64,000 bases of DNA from Antarctobacter sediminis. GTDB lineage: Bacteria > Pseudomonadota > Alphaproteobacteria > Rhodobacterales > Rhodobacteraceae. The translations under genes were made by a program, and so were the position numbers. The notes below the pieces were generated by a model. The model had not been told where the DNA came from and did not search any database. It saw nothing but the letters and a program-made list of their open reading frames with translations. The DNA is taken from NCBI RefSeq assembly GCF_019218285.1, contig NZ_JAHUZG010000003.1:310001-374000 (forward strand), read 5' to 3'. Positions 25,508 through 35,543 of this stretch are shown here, one piece after another; within the stretch, counting starts at the first letter, position 1; the number at the start of each line of letters is the position of its first letter.

Positions 25508-26649
25508 CAGCCGTAGAAACATCCACAGAGGCGCAGGCCGCCCAGTCGGTCAAGACACCCGCGCTGCTGGGGCCCTGGGCGTTGATGTGGCGGCAGTTCC
25601 GTCGCCACAAGATCGCCTACGTCAGCCTGTTCATCGTGGGGTTCGTCTACTTCGTGGCCCTGTTCGGAGAGTTCCTGAGCCCCGCCAGCCATGTGCAGAC
25701 CAACACACGTGCCCCTTTTGCGCCGCCGCAAGGCATCCATTTCTTCGCCCCCGGCGAAGATGGTGAAAGCCGCTTCATCCTGCACGCCCGGGGCCTGAAA
25801 ATGGAAATCGACCGGGAGGCCATGCGCCGTCATTTCGTCGAAGATCCGGAAAAGGTGATCCCGCTGGGGTTCTTCGTGAAGGGCTTTGAATACAAGCTCT
25901 TGTGGCTGATCCCGACCAACCGGCATTTCTTTGGTCCGGTGAACCCACGCGACAAGGTCTATTTCCTTGGTGCGGATCGACTGGGTCGGGATATCCTCAG
26001 CCGGATCATCATGGGCACGCGCGTTTCCATGTCGATCGGTCTGGTGGGGGTGGCGGTTTCGCTGATCGTGGGTGTCAGCCTTGGCGGGATTTCCGGCTAT
26101 TACGGCGGCTGGATCGACAATGCGATCCAGCGGTTGATCGAGTTCCTTCGGTCCATCCCGACGATCCCGCTGTGGATGGGGCTGGCCGCGGCGATCCCCT
26201 TGGACTGGCCGCCGCTGCGGACCTATTTCGTTGTGACGATCATCGTGTCGATGATCGGCTGGACAACGCTTGCACGCGAAGTGCGTGGCAAGTTCCTGTC
26301 CCTGCGGCACGAAGATTTCGTCACCGCGGCGCGGCTGGACGGGCTGTCCGACTGGGAGGTGATCCGCAAACATCTGGTGCCCAGTTTCGCCAGCCATATC
26401 ATCGCATCGCTGACCTTGGCCGTGCCGCTGATGATCCTTGCCGAAACCTCGCTGTCCTTTCTTGGGATCGGCCTGCAACCGCCCATCGTGTCGTGGGGCA
26501 CATTGCTGAAAGAAGCGCAGAACATCCGCACCATCATCGAGGCCCCCTGGCTGTTGATTGCCCCCGGGTCGGTCATCGTGGTCGCCGTTCTTGCACTCAA
26601 TTTCCTTGGAGACGGACTTCGTGATGCCGCAGATCCCTATGCACACTGA
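25504..26649 (+). CDS. ABC transporter permease (DppC/OppC family)
   Basis: A 381-residue protein, longer than most DppC proteins because of a periplasmic insert after the first helix (about residues 60-150, TNTRAPFAPPQGIHFFAPGEDGE onward). This longer form is seen in importers of the oligosaccharide/sugar-acid branch. The DppC core follows, with LGADRLGRDILSRIIMGTRVSM and the EAA loop VTAARLDGLSDWEVIRKHLVPS. It pairs with the preceding permease in the inner membrane. Confidence 0.9.
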   Translation: MTAVETSTEAQAAQSVKTPALLGPWALMWRQFRRHKIAYVSLFIVGFVYFVALFGEFLSPASHVQTNTRAPFAPPQGIHFFAPGEDGESRFILHARGLKMEIDREAMRRHFVEDPEKVIPLGFFVKGFEYKLLWLIPTNRHFFGPVNPRDKVYFLGADRLGRDILSRIIMGTRVSMSIGLVGVAVSLIVGVSLGGISGYYGGWIDNAIQRLIEFLRSIPTIPLWMGLAAAIPLDWPPLRTYFVVTIIVSMIGWTTLAREVRGKFLSLRHEDFVTAARLDGLSDWEVIRKHLVPSFASHIIASLTLAVPLMILAETSLSFLGIGLQPPIVSWGTLLKEAQNIRTIIEAPWLLIAPGSVIVVAVLALNFLGDGLRDAADPYAH

Positions 26650-27652
26650 CCCTCCGATGATCGAGATCCGCGGGCTGAAAACGCATTTCTTCACCGACGA
26701 CGGGTTGGTGAAGGCCGTCGAAGGCGTGGATCTGGATATTCAGCCCAACCGCACCCTGTGCCTGTTGGGGGAGTCCGGCTGCGGCAAGTCGATCCTCGCC
26801 CGATCCATCCTGCGCATCGTCGACGCGCCGGGGCGGATCACCGGCGGCAGCATCCTGTATCACGCTGCCGATGGCCGCACAGTCGATCTGGCCCGGGCGC
26901 GCCCCGGTTCGCGCGAGTTGCGTTCGATCCGGGGCAGCGACATTTCGATGATCTTCCAGGAACCGATGTCTTCGCTGGGACCGATCCAGAAGATCGGTAA
27001 GCAGATCACCGAAACCATTCGTCTGCATCGTGACGTGTCCAAGGCCGAAGCCAAGGAAGAAGCCATAGACATGCTGGCTCGCGTCGGCATCCCGCGCCCT
27101 GCGGAACGGTACGAAAGCTATCCATTCGAGCTGTCGGGGGGGATGCGGCAGAGGGCGATGATTGCCATGGCGCTGTCCTGTCAGCCGCGTCTTCTGATCG
27201 CGGATGAACCGACGACTGCGCTGGACGTGACCACGCAGGCGCAAATCCTCGACCTGATTGCCGAGTTGAAGGAAGAATTGCAGATGGCGGTGATGCTGAT
27301 CACCCATGACCTTGGCGTGGTGGCAGAGGTCGCCGACGACGTGGCGGTGATGTACATGGGCAAGATCGTCGAGAAATCGGACGTTTACGGGCTGTTCGAA
27401 AATCCGCGCCACCCCTACACCCGCGCCTTGTTGGATTCTGTTCCGCGCATCGGGATGGCGTCAAAAGAGCGGCTGCCTGCCATTCGCGGCATGGTGCCCC
27501 ATCCGCTGGCGCGGCCTTCGGGCTGTACCTTTCGCACCCGTTGTGACCGGTTCATGCCGGGCACCTGCGACCTGCGCGAACCCCGGCTAAGACGGCTGGA
27601 CGGCGGCGAAGTTGCCTGTTTCCTGCACGATGTGGAGAGCACCGATGTCTGA
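26624..27652 (+). CDS. ABC transporter ATP-binding protein (DppD/OppD type)
   Basis: A 342-residue ATPase with Walker A GESGCGKS, signature LSGGMRQR, Walker [13 protein letters not shown] and H-loop ITHDLGVV. The C-terminal oligopeptide-transporter extension has a Cys-rich stretch ([21 protein letters not shown]) typical of the iron-sulfur or disulfide region of OppD/DppD. I placed the start at the ATG overlapping the end of the permease gene; ATGs at 26639 and 26657 are alternatives. It works with the DppF-type partner that follows. Confidence 0.9.
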   Translation: MPQIPMHTDPPMIEIRGLKTHFFTDDGLVKAVEGVDLDIQPNRTLCLLGESGCGKSILARSILRIVDAPGRITGGSILYHAADGRTVDLARARPGSRELRSIRGSDISMIFQEPMSSLGPIQKIGKQITETIRLHRDVSKAEAKEEAIDMLARVGIPRPAERYESYPFELSGGMRQRAMIAMALSCQPRLLIADEPTTALDVTTQAQILDLIAELKEELQMAVMLITHDLGVVAEVADDVAVMYMGKIVEKSDVYGLFENPRHPYTRALLDSVPRIGMASKERLPAIRGMVPHPLARPSGCTFRTRCDRFMPGTCDLREPRLRRLDGGEVACFLHDVESTDV

Positions 27653-28634
27653 CGCCATTCTCGAAGTCCGTGACCTGACGATGGAATTCGGCGGCACCAA
27701 GGGTGGCTTGATGTCCAAACCGGCACGGGGCTTCGTAGCCGTCGATGCCGTGTCTTTCGATGTGAAGCGGGGCGAAACCTTTGGCATCGTGGGGGAATCC
27801 GGCAGCGGCAAGACGACGCTGGGACGCTGTATCCTTCGCGTGTTGAACCCCAGCGACGGCAGCATCCGGTTTCGCCCCCAGTCCGGGGACGAGGTGGAAC
27901 TGGCCAATGCCCAGATCGACCAGTTGCGGCAGTCCTGGCGCAAATTGCGAATGATCTTTCAGGATCCGCAGGCTTCGCTGAACCCACGCCTGCGGGTGAT
28001 CGACATCGTCGGGCAGGCCTTGCAGAAATCCGAAGGGCTGAAGGGCAAGGCGCTGGCCGAGCGGGTTGGCGGCCTTCTGGAAAACGTCGGGTTACGGCGC
28101 GAGTTCATGCACCGCTATCCCAACGCGTTTTCCGGTGGGCAGCGCCAGCGGCTTGGCATTGCGCGTGCGCTGTCCACGCAGCCGGAACTGGTGGTCGCGG
28201 ACGAGGCGGTGTCGGCGCTGGACGTGTCCATTCAGGCGCAGACGCTGAACCTCTTGCAGGATCTGCAAGAAGAGTTTGCGCTCACCTTTGTCTTTATCGC
28301 GCATGACTTGGCCGTGGTGGAACATATCTGCGACCGTGTGGCGGTGATGTACCGTGGTCAATTCGTCGAAGTGGCGGATACCCGGACGCTCTTTCGCGAG
28401 CCGCGCCATCCCTACACCCGGGCTCTTTTGCAGGCGGTGCCGGTGGCCGACCCGCGCCAGCGTCGCCGCAAGGCCGGGGCAGGGGCCGAACCCGTGGATG
28501 TGACCGCGCCCACATCCGGGTGCCGCTTTGCGCCAAGATGCCCCCATGCCACCGACCTGTGCCGGAAAACGCGTCCGCCCGCCCGGCAGATCGGCGGCGC
28601 GGACGTGTTGTGCCATTACGCGGGGGAGGTCTGA
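27645..28634 (+). CDS. ABC transporter ATP-binding protein (DppF/OppF type)
   Basis: A 329-residue ATPase with Walker [11 protein letters not shown]-loop [16 protein letters not shown], signature FSGGQRQR, Walker [13 protein letters not shown], and a C-terminal Cys-containing tail ([15 protein letters not shown]). In Walker B the common DEPVSALD is DEAVSALD (Pro to Ala), a small deviation. It overlaps the upstream ATPase gene, and both would form the heterodimeric motor of this importer. Confidence 0.9.
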   Translation: MSDAILEVRDLTMEFGGTKGGLMSKPARGFVAVDAVSFDVKRGETFGIVGESGSGKTTLGRCILRVLNPSDGSIRFRPQSGDEVELANAQIDQLRQSWRKLRMIFQDPQASLNPRLRVIDIVGQALQKSEGLKGKALAERVGGLLENVGLRREFMHRYPNAFSGGQRQRLGIARALSTQPELVVADEAVSALDVSIQAQTLNLLQDLQEEFALTFVFIAHDLAVVEHICDRVAVMYRGQFVEVADTRTLFREPRHPYTRALLQAVPVADPRQRRRKAGAGAEPVDVTAPTSGCRFAPRCPHATDLCRKTRPPARQIGGADVLCHYAGEV

Positions 28635-28679
28635 GCATGGAGATCCGCGCTATTTCCCAACGCAGGGGGCATTGCTATA

Positions 28680-29384
28680 GTGGCTGCTAATCCGAAAAAA
28701 CAGGCGTGGCGCATGGCAAAGGATGACGGGACCGAGGAAACCTCGCTGTACGATGCGATCCTCGATGACATCTACGAAGGGCGTCTGGCCGGGGGGCAAC
28801 GTCTGAAAGTTTCGGAACTGGCCGATCGCTTTGGCACCAGCACCAGCCCGGTTCGCGAGGTGTTGCGCCGGATGCAGGGCGAAGGGTTTGTCCAGATCCA
28901 CCCGAACAAGGGGGCTACGATCCGGCCCACTGACACCGGGTTCCTTCAGAACGTCTTTGAAGTGCTCCAGATGCTGGAACCTTACTTCGTCACATGGTTC
29001 GCGGATTATGCCTCGCCCGAGATGGTGGACGAACTGGAGAGTATTCAGGCAAAGATCAAGGCCACGCCACATGCCGAACAACGGGCCTTTCGCAAGCTGG
29101 ATTTCGAATTTCACGACGTGTTCAGTCGTCACCACTACAACCAGACGGCGGCAGAGATCTGGCACAATCTGCGGACCTCGTTGAACGTGCAGGCGGCCCG
29201 CTTGCGGATATCGCCTGCCCGGTTCGAGACCATCAAGGAAGAACACGATGAGATTGTCGCCGCCTGCCGCGCGCATGACGCGGCGCGCGCGCACCTTGTG
29301 ATCTGCAAACATGTGGACGGATCCTTTGTGCAGATGTCCCAGCAGATCCGTGCGCTTGGCCTGTCGAAAGGCACCTCTTTCTGA
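28680..29384 (+). CDS. GntR family transcriptional regulator with FCD domain
   Basis: A 234-residue protein from a GTG start; an ATG at 28713 (MAKDDGTEE) is an alternative. The N-terminal winged helix covers about residues 20-85 (SLYDAILDDIYEGRLAGGQRLKVSELADRFGTSTSPVREVLRRMQGEG). A helical FCD effector domain follows (LDFEFHDVFSRHHYNQTAAEIW). It is the last gene of the sulfatase/ABC operon. FCD regulators bind GGT-N3-ACC palindromes, and such sites occur upstream of this operon, the divergent dehydratase, the GMC oxidoreductase and the sugar importer. It is therefore the best candidate to control all of them, with a sugar acid as effector. Confidence 0.87.
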   Translation: MAANPKKQAWRMAKDDGTEETSLYDAILDDIYEGRLAGGQRLKVSELADRFGTSTSPVREVLRRMQGEGFVQIHPNKGATIRPTDTGFLQNVFEVLQMLEPYFVTWFADYASPEMVDELESIQAKIKATPHAEQRAFRKLDFEFHDVFSRHHYNQTAAEIWHNLRTSLNVQAARLRISPARFETIKEEHDEIVAACRAHDAARAHLVICKHVDGSFVQMSQQIRALGLSKGTSF

Positions 29385-29464
29385 CCGGCCGCCCTCTGGG
29401 CCATCTGTTCCTGCCGCTGGGAATTTGCGTGAACTGACGATCATGCTATCGGGTTGCGCGGAAG

Positions 29465-30376
29465 GTGACAGGTGTTCAAGTGCGCGCAGAATTTGCAAAA
29501 GCCGAACTGATCGCGGTTCTTGTCGCGGTGACGGACAATGAACCGCGGGTGATGACCGTGAGGGCAGGAGAGGCTTTGCCCTCTGGTCCTTTCGAATCCG
29601 GCCACCGGACGCTGCAAAGCGGATTGCGGGACTGGATCGAAAGTCAGACCGGCCATCCTGTCGGGTTCCTTGAGCAGCTTTATACCTTTGCGGACCGGGA
29701 CCGCGATCCGGCGGTGTCCGGCGATGCGGCGCGTCAGATTTCGATCGGCTATCTGGGGCTTGTGCGCGAACAGGTGGCGCCCGGTGCCGGCAAACCGGCT
29801 TGGCATGGCTGGTACGAGTATTTTCCTTGGGAGGACCACCGCGACAGCCGCCCAGAGGTGCTGACCCAGATCACCGACAGGTTGCTGGTATGGGCCGCAG
29901 AGGATGAACTTCGGCGTCAGCGCGTGGATTTTCTGTTCGGCCTGAATGGCTTGCCATGGAACGAGGATCTGGCCCTGCACCGCTATGAACTGATGTACGA
30001 AGCAGGTCTGGCGGAAAGCCCGTCGCGCCCCGCGCGGGAGGCTTTTGGCCGTCCGATGGCCGGGGACCACCGCCGCATTCTGGCGACCGGGATCGCCCGG
30101 TTGCGGGCCAAGATCAAATATTACCCCGTCGTCTATGAACTGATGCCCGATGCTTTCACCCTGCTACAGCTGCAACGCGCGGTGGAATCGCTGTCGGGCC
30201 TGCGGCTGCACAAGCCGAATTTCCGGCGGCAGGTCGATCAGCAGGAACTGATCGAGGAAACCGGCGAAATGTCGAGCGGCACAGGTGGCCGTCCGGCCAA
30301 GCTCTATCGCTATCGGCCCACCGTGTTGAGGGCACAAGCCCTGTCGGGGTCCCGGCTGCCCGTGTCACGCCATTGA
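29465..30376 (+). CDS. nadQ: NadQ-like regulator of NAD biosynthesis (Nudix-like domain plus winged helix)
   Basis: A 303-residue protein from a GTG start; a GTG at 29480 is better spaced from AGGTG and equally possible. The N-terminal half is Nudix-like in layout (ELIAVLVAVTDNEPRVMTV, then LRDWIESQTGHPVGFLEQLYTFADRDRD), without a clean Nudix catalytic box. The C-terminal part resembles the winged helix of NrtR/NadQ regulators (FTLLQLQRAVESLSGLRLHKPNFRRQVDQQELIEETG). It lies immediately before nadABC, the usual place of the alphaproteobacterial NAD regulator (COG4111). It probably represses nadABC through the inverted repeats in the 30377-30440 gap. Confidence 0.8.
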   Translation: MTGVQVRAEFAKAELIAVLVAVTDNEPRVMTVRAGEALPSGPFESGHRTLQSGLRDWIESQTGHPVGFLEQLYTFADRDRDPAVSGDAARQISIGYLGLVREQVAPGAGKPAWHGWYEYFPWEDHRDSRPEVLTQITDRLLVWAAEDELRRQRVDFLFGLNGLPWNEDLALHRYELMYEAGLAESPSRPAREAFGRPMAGDHRRILATGIARLRAKIKYYPVVYELMPDAFTLLQLQRAVESLSGLRLHKPNFRRQVDQQELIEETGEMSSGTGGRPAKLYRYRPTVLRAQALSGSRLPVSRH

Positions 30377-30428
30377 CATAGTCTCGAACTGAGAATAAGT
30401 AGGGTTCCCAATGTACTCATCCCGAGTA
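30373..30428 (+). promoter_or_regulatory. nadA promoter with paired CTC-N5-GAG operators
   Basis: TTGACA at 30373-30378 is a perfect -35 hexamer overlapping the end of nadQ. With a 17-bp spacer the -10 would be TAAGTA at 30396-30401 (weak). TCTC-GAACT-GAGA (30382-30394) lies in the spacer, and TACTC-ATCCC-GAGTA (30414-30428) lies between the promoter and the nadA Shine-Dalgarno sequence. The site centres are 33 bp apart, about three helical turns. They are candidate NadQ sites; I do not recall the published NadQ motif well enough to confirm. Confidence 0.65.
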
Positions 30429-30440
30429 TAAGGAGCCGTC

Positions 30441-31409
30441 ATGACTTACCTTCGCCTTCCCGACCTCTACAACCGGGTCAGCAAGATCGTCCCCGAGCCT
30501 GACTGGATGCGGTTTGAGGATGATATCGAAGCCATCCTGGCGCTGAAGCGCGAGAAAAACGCTGTGATCCTCGCGCATAACTACCAGACGCCCGAGATCT
30601 TTCATGGCGTGGCGGATATCGTCGGCGACAGTCTGGCGCTTGCGCGCAAGGCGATCGAGGTCGAGGCAGATGTGATCGTTCTGGCCGGGGTGCATTTCAT
30701 GGCCGAGACGGCGAAATTGCTGAACCCGGAAAAGACGGTGCTGATCCCCGACATGCAGGCGGGGTGTTCGCTGGCTGAGTCGATCACGCCTGAGGACATC
30801 GCGCTGCTGCGGCAGGCGCATCCCGGTGTGCCGGTCATCACCTATGTGAACACATCTGCCGCGGTAAAGGCAGCATCGGACATCTGCTGTACCTCGGGCA
30901 ATGCGAAACAGGTGGTCGAGTCGCTTGGCGTGCCCAAGGTGTTGATGATCCCGGACGAATACCTGGCCAAGAACGTGGCACGGGATACGGATGTGGAGAT
31001 CATCGCTTGGAACGGCCACTGCGAGGTGCATGAGCTGTTCACCGCCGAGGATGTGCGCGCCATGCGCGAGGCCTATCCCGGTGTGACCGTTCTGGCGCAC
31101 CCGGAATGCCCGCCAGAGGTCGTGGCCGAGGCGGACTTCTCCGGATCGACGGCGGTCATGTCCGATTTTGTTGGGGACAAGAAACCGGGTCGTGTTGTGC
31201 TGTTGACCGAATGTTCGATGAGCGACAACGTGGCGGTCGATCACCCGGATGTGGATTTTGTGCGCCCCTGCAACCTGTGCCCGCACATGAAACGGATCGA
31301 CTTGTCCAACATCCGCGAAGCGCTGGAGCACAACCGGCACGAGGTCACTGTGGATGCGGCCATTGCCAATGACGCGCGGCGTGCCGTCGAACGGATGCTG
31401 GCGGTCTGA
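30441..31409 (+). CDS. nadA: Quinolinate synthase NadA
   Basis: A 322-residue enzyme that condenses iminoaspartate with dihydroxyacetone phosphate to quinolinate in the cytoplasm. Family motifs are clear: [57 protein letters not shown], and [10 protein letters not shown] near the end. Cys109, Cys194 and Cys277 or Cys280 are the likely 4Fe-4S ligands. AAGGAG precedes the ATG. The stop overlaps the nadB start (TGATG). Confidence 0.96.
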   Translation: MTYLRLPDLYNRVSKIVPEPDWMRFEDDIEAILALKREKNAVILAHNYQTPEIFHGVADIVGDSLALARKAIEVEADVIVLAGVHFMAETAKLLNPEKTVLIPDMQAGCSLAESITPEDIALLRQAHPGVPVITYVNTSAAVKAASDICCTSGNAKQVVESLGVPKVLMIPDEYLAKNVARDTDVEIIAWNGHCEVHELFTAEDVRAMREAYPGVTVLAHPECPPEVVAEADFSGSTAVMSDFVGDKKPGRVVLLTECSMSDNVAVDHPDVDFVRPCNLCPHMKRIDLSNIREALEHNRHEVTVDAAIANDARRAVERMLAV

Positions 31410-32953
31410 TGGACGGGCTGGCCGGGACGCAGGGCCGGATCGCGGTCATTGGCAGCGGAATCGCCGGGTTGATCTGTGCGCTGGAGCTGGCGCCGCGTCC
31501 GGTGGTTCTGCTGACCCGTGCGGGGCTGGGGCAGGAAAGCTCCAGCCTTTGGGCGCAGGGCGGCATTGCTGCCTGCGTCGGCGCGGATGACAGCGTTGAC
31601 CTGCACTTGGCCGACACGTTGTCCGCCGGGGCGGGGCTTTGCGATGCCAAGGTGGCGCGCGGGATACTGGCCGAGGGGCCGGACGCGATTGCCGCGCTGG
31701 AATCCCACGGCGTGCGGTTCGACCGGACGGGGCAGGGGGGCTTTGCCCTTGGGCTGGAGGCCGCACATTCCCGGCGGCGCATCCTGCATGTGGGCGGCGA
31801 TGGCTCGGGCGCGGGGATCACCCGCGCGTTGGCGGATGCGGTGCTGGCCTGTCCTTCGATCACGGTGATGGACGGCGCCGATGTGCGGCGTTTACTGGTG
31901 CGCGACGGGTGCATTGCCGGCGTTTTGCTGGCCGATGGGCGGGTTCTGGAAACCGCGCGCGTGGTCATGGCCACGGGCGGGATCGGCGGCCTGTTCGAGG
32001 CAAGCACCAACCCTGCGGGCAATTTTGGACAGGGCGTGATGATGGCGGCCCGTGCCGGGGCGCGCCTGTCGGATATGGAATTCGTGCAGTTCCACCCGAC
32101 GGCGCTGAACGCAACAGGGGCTCCCTTGCCGCTGATCAGCGAGGCGGTGCGCGGCGAAGGCGCAGTTCTGGTCGATGAAAGCGGGCGGCGGTTCATGGCG
32201 GACGTGCCGGGAACAGAGCTAGCGCCGCGCGATGTTGTGGCCCGCGCGATCCAAAGCCAGATCGACGCCGGGCGAGGGGTGTATCTGGATGCGCGCGCGG
32301 CCTTGGGCCAAGGGTTTGCCGCACGGTTTCCCGGCATCGACGCGATCTGCAAGGCGGCGGGGATGGACCCTGCCCACGATCCGATCCCGGTGCGTCCTGC
32401 CGCGCATTACCATATGGGCGGAATCGACACGGATGCTCAGGCGCGCACAAGCCTTCGCGGTCTCTGGGCCATTGGCGAATGCGCGGCAACCGGCCTGCAC
32501 GGGGCAAATCGGCTGGCCAGCAACTCCCTGCTGGAGGCGGTCGTCATGGCGCGTCGCGCGGCAGTGGACGTGGCTGTGGATGTGTCAGGCGACGCCACCA
32601 CCGAACGCGGGGCAGGGGCCATGCCGGTTCGTATGCCGCCAATGGTTGATCCCGCGGCGGTGCGGCGGATCGCGTCGCGCGCCCTTGGATTGCGGCGCGA
32701 TGCAGAGGGACTGCGCGCGGCGATTGCCGAACTTCTGACCTTGGTCGAAGGTGACGGGCCAGAGGCCGACCCGGCCTGTGTTGCCCTTTCAGTCGCGGTT
32801 TTTGCCCTGCTGCGGCAGGAATCGCGCGGCGGCCATGCCCGCACGGATTTCCCCGATACGGCGGCAGAGACAGGCCGCCGCCGGATGACTTTTGACGAAT
32901 TGCGGGCACTGGCCAATGGCCTTCGGACCCGCCCACTGCTTCGGAGTGCCTGA
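31409..32953 (+). CDS. nadB: L-aspartate oxidase NadB
   Basis: A 514-residue FAD enzyme that oxidises L-aspartate to iminoaspartate for NadA. The FAD-binding motif [17 protein letters not shown] is at residues 11-27. The succinate dehydrogenase-type core follows ([77 protein letters not shown]). It sits between nadA and nadC with overlapping or 1-bp junctions, so it is one operon with them. Confidence 0.96.
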   Translation: MDGLAGTQGRIAVIGSGIAGLICALELAPRPVVLLTRAGLGQESSSLWAQGGIAACVGADDSVDLHLADTLSAGAGLCDAKVARGILAEGPDAIAALESHGVRFDRTGQGGFALGLEAAHSRRRILHVGGDGSGAGITRALADAVLACPSITVMDGADVRRLLVRDGCIAGVLLADGRVLETARVVMATGGIGGLFEASTNPAGNFGQGVMMAARAGARLSDMEFVQFHPTALNATGAPLPLISEAVRGEGAVLVDESGRRFMADVPGTELAPRDVVARAIQSQIDAGRGVYLDARAALGQGFAARFPGIDAICKAAGMDPAHDPIPVRPAAHYHMGGIDTDAQARTSLRGLWAIGECAATGLHGANRLASNSLLEAVVMARRAAVDVAVDVSGDATTERGAGAMPVRMPPMVDPAAVRRIASRALGLRRDAEGLRAAIAELLTLVEGDGPEADPACVALSVAVFALLRQESRGGHARTDFPDTAAETGRRRMTFDELRALANGLRTRPLLRSA

Positions 32954-32954
32954 G

Positions 32955-33821
32955 ATGACGCTTGTGCCTTTGCCCCGCCCGGTGATCGAACCCATCGTGC
33001 GTACCGCGCTGGAAGAGGACCTTGGCCTTGCCGGGGACATCACCTCTGCCGTGGTGATCCCATCGGACCACCGTTCGGTGGTGACGGCGGTTGCGCGCAA
33101 ACCCGGCGTGATCGCCGGGCTGGATTGTGCCGCGCTGGCCTGCGCGCTGGTTGACACGGGCATCGTGATGACGCGCCACGTCGAAGATGGCACACCGGTC
33201 ATGCCCGGCACGGGGATTGCCACATTTGAGGGGCCGTCGCGCAGCCTGCTGACGGCCGAGCGCACGGCCCTGAACTTCATGGGGCATTTGTCTGGCATCG
33301 CCAGTGTCACGGCGGGACTGGTTTCGGCGGTGTCGGGCACCGATGCGGCGATTGTCTGCACCCGCAAGACAACGCCGGGCCTGCGGGCGGTCGAGAAATA
33401 CGCGGTGCGCGCGGGCGGCGGCATGAATCACCGCTATTCGCTGGCCGACGCTGTTCTGATCAAGGACAACCACATTGCGATCGCGGGGGGCATCCGCCCG
33501 GCGCTGGAACGCGCCAAATCCGCCACCGGCCATATGGTCAAGATCGAGATCGAAGTCGATACGCTGGAGCAACTGGCCGAGGTTCTGGAAATCGGCGTCG
33601 ACGCGGTGCTTCTGGACAATATGACGCCCGATATGTTGCGCGAGGCGGTCCAGATGGTCGCAGGGCGCGCCATCACCGAAGCCTCTGGCGGGATCACGCC
33701 GGACACGGCGGCGGCGGTTGCGGCAAGCGGGGTCGACCTGATCTCTCTCGGATGGATCACGCATAGCGCGCCGACGCTGGACATCGGGCTGGATTTCGTT
33801 TCGACCGAGGCCCGCGACTGA
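32955..33821 (+). CDS. nadC: Nicotinate-nucleotide pyrophosphorylase (carboxylating) NadC
   Basis: A 288-residue enzyme that converts quinolinate and PRPP to nicotinate mononucleotide. Signature segments: [75 protein letters not shown], and [24 protein letters not shown]. The ATG follows GGAGTGCCTGAG just after the nadB stop. It is the last gene of the nad operon; a strong GC-rich hairpin follows. Confidence 0.96.
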   Translation: MTLVPLPRPVIEPIVRTALEEDLGLAGDITSAVVIPSDHRSVVTAVARKPGVIAGLDCAALACALVDTGIVMTRHVEDGTPVMPGTGIATFEGPSRSLLTAERTALNFMGHLSGIASVTAGLVSAVSGTDAAIVCTRKTTPGLRAVEKYAVRAGGGMNHRYSLADAVLIKDNHIAIAGGIRPALERAKSATGHMVKIEIEVDTLEQLAEVLEIGVDAVLLDNMTPDMLREAVQMVAGRAITEASGGITPDTAAAVAASGVDLISLGWITHSAPTLDIGLDFVSTEARD

Positions 33822-33825
33822 ATGA

Positions 33826-33847
33826 CCCCCGCGCCGTGGCGCGGGGG
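33826..33847. terminator. Hairpin between convergent nadC and MFS gene
   Basis: CCCCCGCGCC at 33826-33835 pairs perfectly with GGCGCGGGGG at 33838-33847. It fills most of the 34-bp gap between two convergent genes. There is no T-tract, so it may act as a bidirectional or Rho-assisted terminator. Confidence 0.6.
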
Positions 33848-33855
33848 ATCGCGGT

Positions 33856-35025
33856 CTACGTCTGTAGGGCGAGGCGTTGGCCGATGCTGGCGCGCCAAAC
33901 GATTGCCAGCCCCACAAGGGCAGCCAAGGCCGCAAAGACCGGCGTCAGCGCCACGCCAAGGGTCGAAACAATCGCACCCCCGGCCATCGACGCCCCGGCG
34001 ATGCCAAGGTTGAAGGCCGCGATGTTAAAGCCGGAGGCCGCCGCCCCGGTGCCGGGGCGCTCTCGTTCGGCGGTTTCGACAACGGCGGATTGCACGATGG
34101 GCGAAATCGCGAAGGCGAAGATACCCCAGACTCCAAGGTTGATCGAAATCGCCCATGGATTTGACTGGGTCACCATCAGCGCCGTCAGCGAGGCAACCAG
34201 CCCCACAAGGACGATCCGGAGGGCCGGCAATGCGCCCATCCTGTCAGCCGCCGCGCCGCCCGCAAGGTTGCCCGCAACGGTCGCGAGGCCGAACAGCATC
34301 AGCGCAAGACTGACCGAAGAAGGCGCAATGCCTGTGACCTCCGTCAGCATCGGCGTCAGATAGGTAAAGACCACGAAAGATCCGCCAAAGCCGAAAACCG
34401 TCACCAGATACAGTGCCAGCAGGCGTGGTCGGGCGACCAATGCCATCTGGCGTCCAAGGCCCAGTGGTTCGCCCACTGGCAGGTCCTTGGGCAAAAGCCA
34501 GGCAAGCCCCGCAAGGCTGATCCCGCCAAGCGCCGCGACAAGAGCAAAAGGCGCCCGCCAGCCAAGGCTTTGGCCGATATAGGCTCCAAGAGGCACGCCG
34601 ATCACCATGGCCACGGTGAGCCCGGCAAACATCAATGATACGGCCCGCGAGGCGCGCGACCGATCCACCAGCGAGGTCGCAATGGCCGCACCGATGGAGA
34701 AAAAGACGCCATGGGCGACGCCGGTCAACATTCGACCTGCCAGCAACATGCCAAAGCCGGGCGCAAGCGCGGCACCAAGGTTGGCAAGGGTGAACAGGGC
34801 CATCAATCCCAAGGCCAGCGCCTTGCGTGGCAGGCGTTGGGTGAGCGCGGTGATCGTTGGCGCGCCAAGAGTGATGGACAGTGCATACATGCTGACCAAC
34901 AGTCCGGCGGTGGGGATCGATACACCCAGATCTGCGCCAATCTCGGGGATCAGGCCTACGATCACGAACTCGGTTGTACCGATGGCGAAGGCGGCGATGG
35001 CCAGTGCAAAGACGGCAACAGGCAT
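33856..35025 (-). CDS. MFS transporter (DHA1 family, AraJ/YdhP-like efflux)
   Basis: A 389-residue protein with 12 hydrophobic segments, starting MPVAVFALAIAAFAIGTTEFVIVGLIPEI, the typical N-terminus of DHA1 sugar/drug exporters of the AraJ/YdhP group. The motif A-like loop and LAGRMLTGVAHGVFFSIGAAIA support this. GGGAGGATC precedes the ATG. It lies 16 bp after the HbpS/GlcG-like gene, so they are likely one transcript, and the IclR regulator lies upstream. The substrate is unknown. Confidence 0.85.
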   Translation of the reverse strand: MPVAVFALAIAAFAIGTTEFVIVGLIPEIGADLGVSIPTAGLLVSMYALSITLGAPTITALTQRLPRKALALGLMALFTLANLGAALAPGFGMLLAGRMLTGVAHGVFFSIGAAIATSLVDRSRASRAVSLMFAGLTVAMVIGVPLGAYIGQSLGWRAPFALVAALGGISLAGLAWLLPKDLPVGEPLGLGRQMALVARPRLLALYLVTVFGFGGSFVVFTYLTPMLTEVTGIAPSSVSLALMLFGLATVAGNLAGGAAADRMGALPALRIVLVGLVASLTALMVTQSNPWAISINLGVWGIFAFAISPIVQSAVVETAERERPGTGAAASGFNIAAFNLGIAGASMAGGAIVSTLGVALTPVFAALAALVGLAIVWRASIGQRLALQT

Positions 35026-35041
35026 GAGATCCTCCCGTCGG

Positions 35042-35437
35042 TCAGCGCAGCGCGGCCGCAGCGGCCTGAGCGATGGTTTCATCCGCCTCGACGGTGGCGC
35101 CGGCGACACCGACCGCGCCGATGAACCTGCCTTCTGCGTCGTAGAGGACAACCCCGCCGCCAAAGCTGATCATGCCGCCATTGGTATTTTCCAGCGTGTA
35201 GATCGCGCCGTCGGGGCGGGCACCGGCCCCAAGGGTCAGGCTGTCGGTCTGGAACAGAGCCGCTGTGCGGGCCTTTTTCTGCGCAACGTCGATGGCGCCC
35301 AGCACGGCGCCGTCCATCCGTTCGAACCCGGCAAGATGCGCGGCGCTGTCGACCACTGCGATATTGATGGCAAAGCCCTCCTGCGCGGCGGCGTTGCGGG
35401 CGGTTTCGATCACTGTGCGAAGGGTGGTCTGGTGCAT
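35042..35437 (-). CDS. HbpS/GlcG-like heme-degrading domain protein (DUF336)
   Basis: A 131-residue cytoplasmic protein with the GlcG/HbpS pattern: FAINIAVVDSAAHLAGFERMDGA, IDVAQKKARTAALFQT and MISFGGGVVLYDAEGRFIGAVGVAGATVEADE. Members bind heme or cobalamin, or are small accessory proteins in catabolic operons; no specific function can be assigned. It is followed by the MFS exporter gene. Upstream lies a TTCA-N7-TGAA site that matches one at the IclR gene, so it is probably controlled by that regulator. Confidence 0.85.
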   Translation of the reverse strand: MHQTTLRTVIETARNAAAQEGFAINIAVVDSAAHLAGFERMDGAVLGAIDVAQKKARTAALFQTDSLTLGAGARPDGAIYTLENTNGGMISFGGGVVLYDAEGRFIGAVGVAGATVEADETIAQAAAAALR

Positions 35438-35458
35438 TTCCCTGTCTCCTGTGTGCGC

Positions 35459-35477
35459 GGCGGGCAGTGGGCCCGCC
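35459..35477 (-). other. Hairpin in the leader of the HbpS-like gene
   Basis: GGCGGGC and GCCCGCC form a 7-bp stem with a 5-nt loop between the iclR stop and the HbpS-like start. It may end iclR transcription or affect the HbpS-like leader; no T-tract follows. Confidence 0.35.
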
Positions 35478-35543
35478 GTTCAACAGCGCAGATCGGTGCA
35501 ATGGCGAGAGAGGGAAAGAGGGGCGCTCCAGCGAATGCGATTT

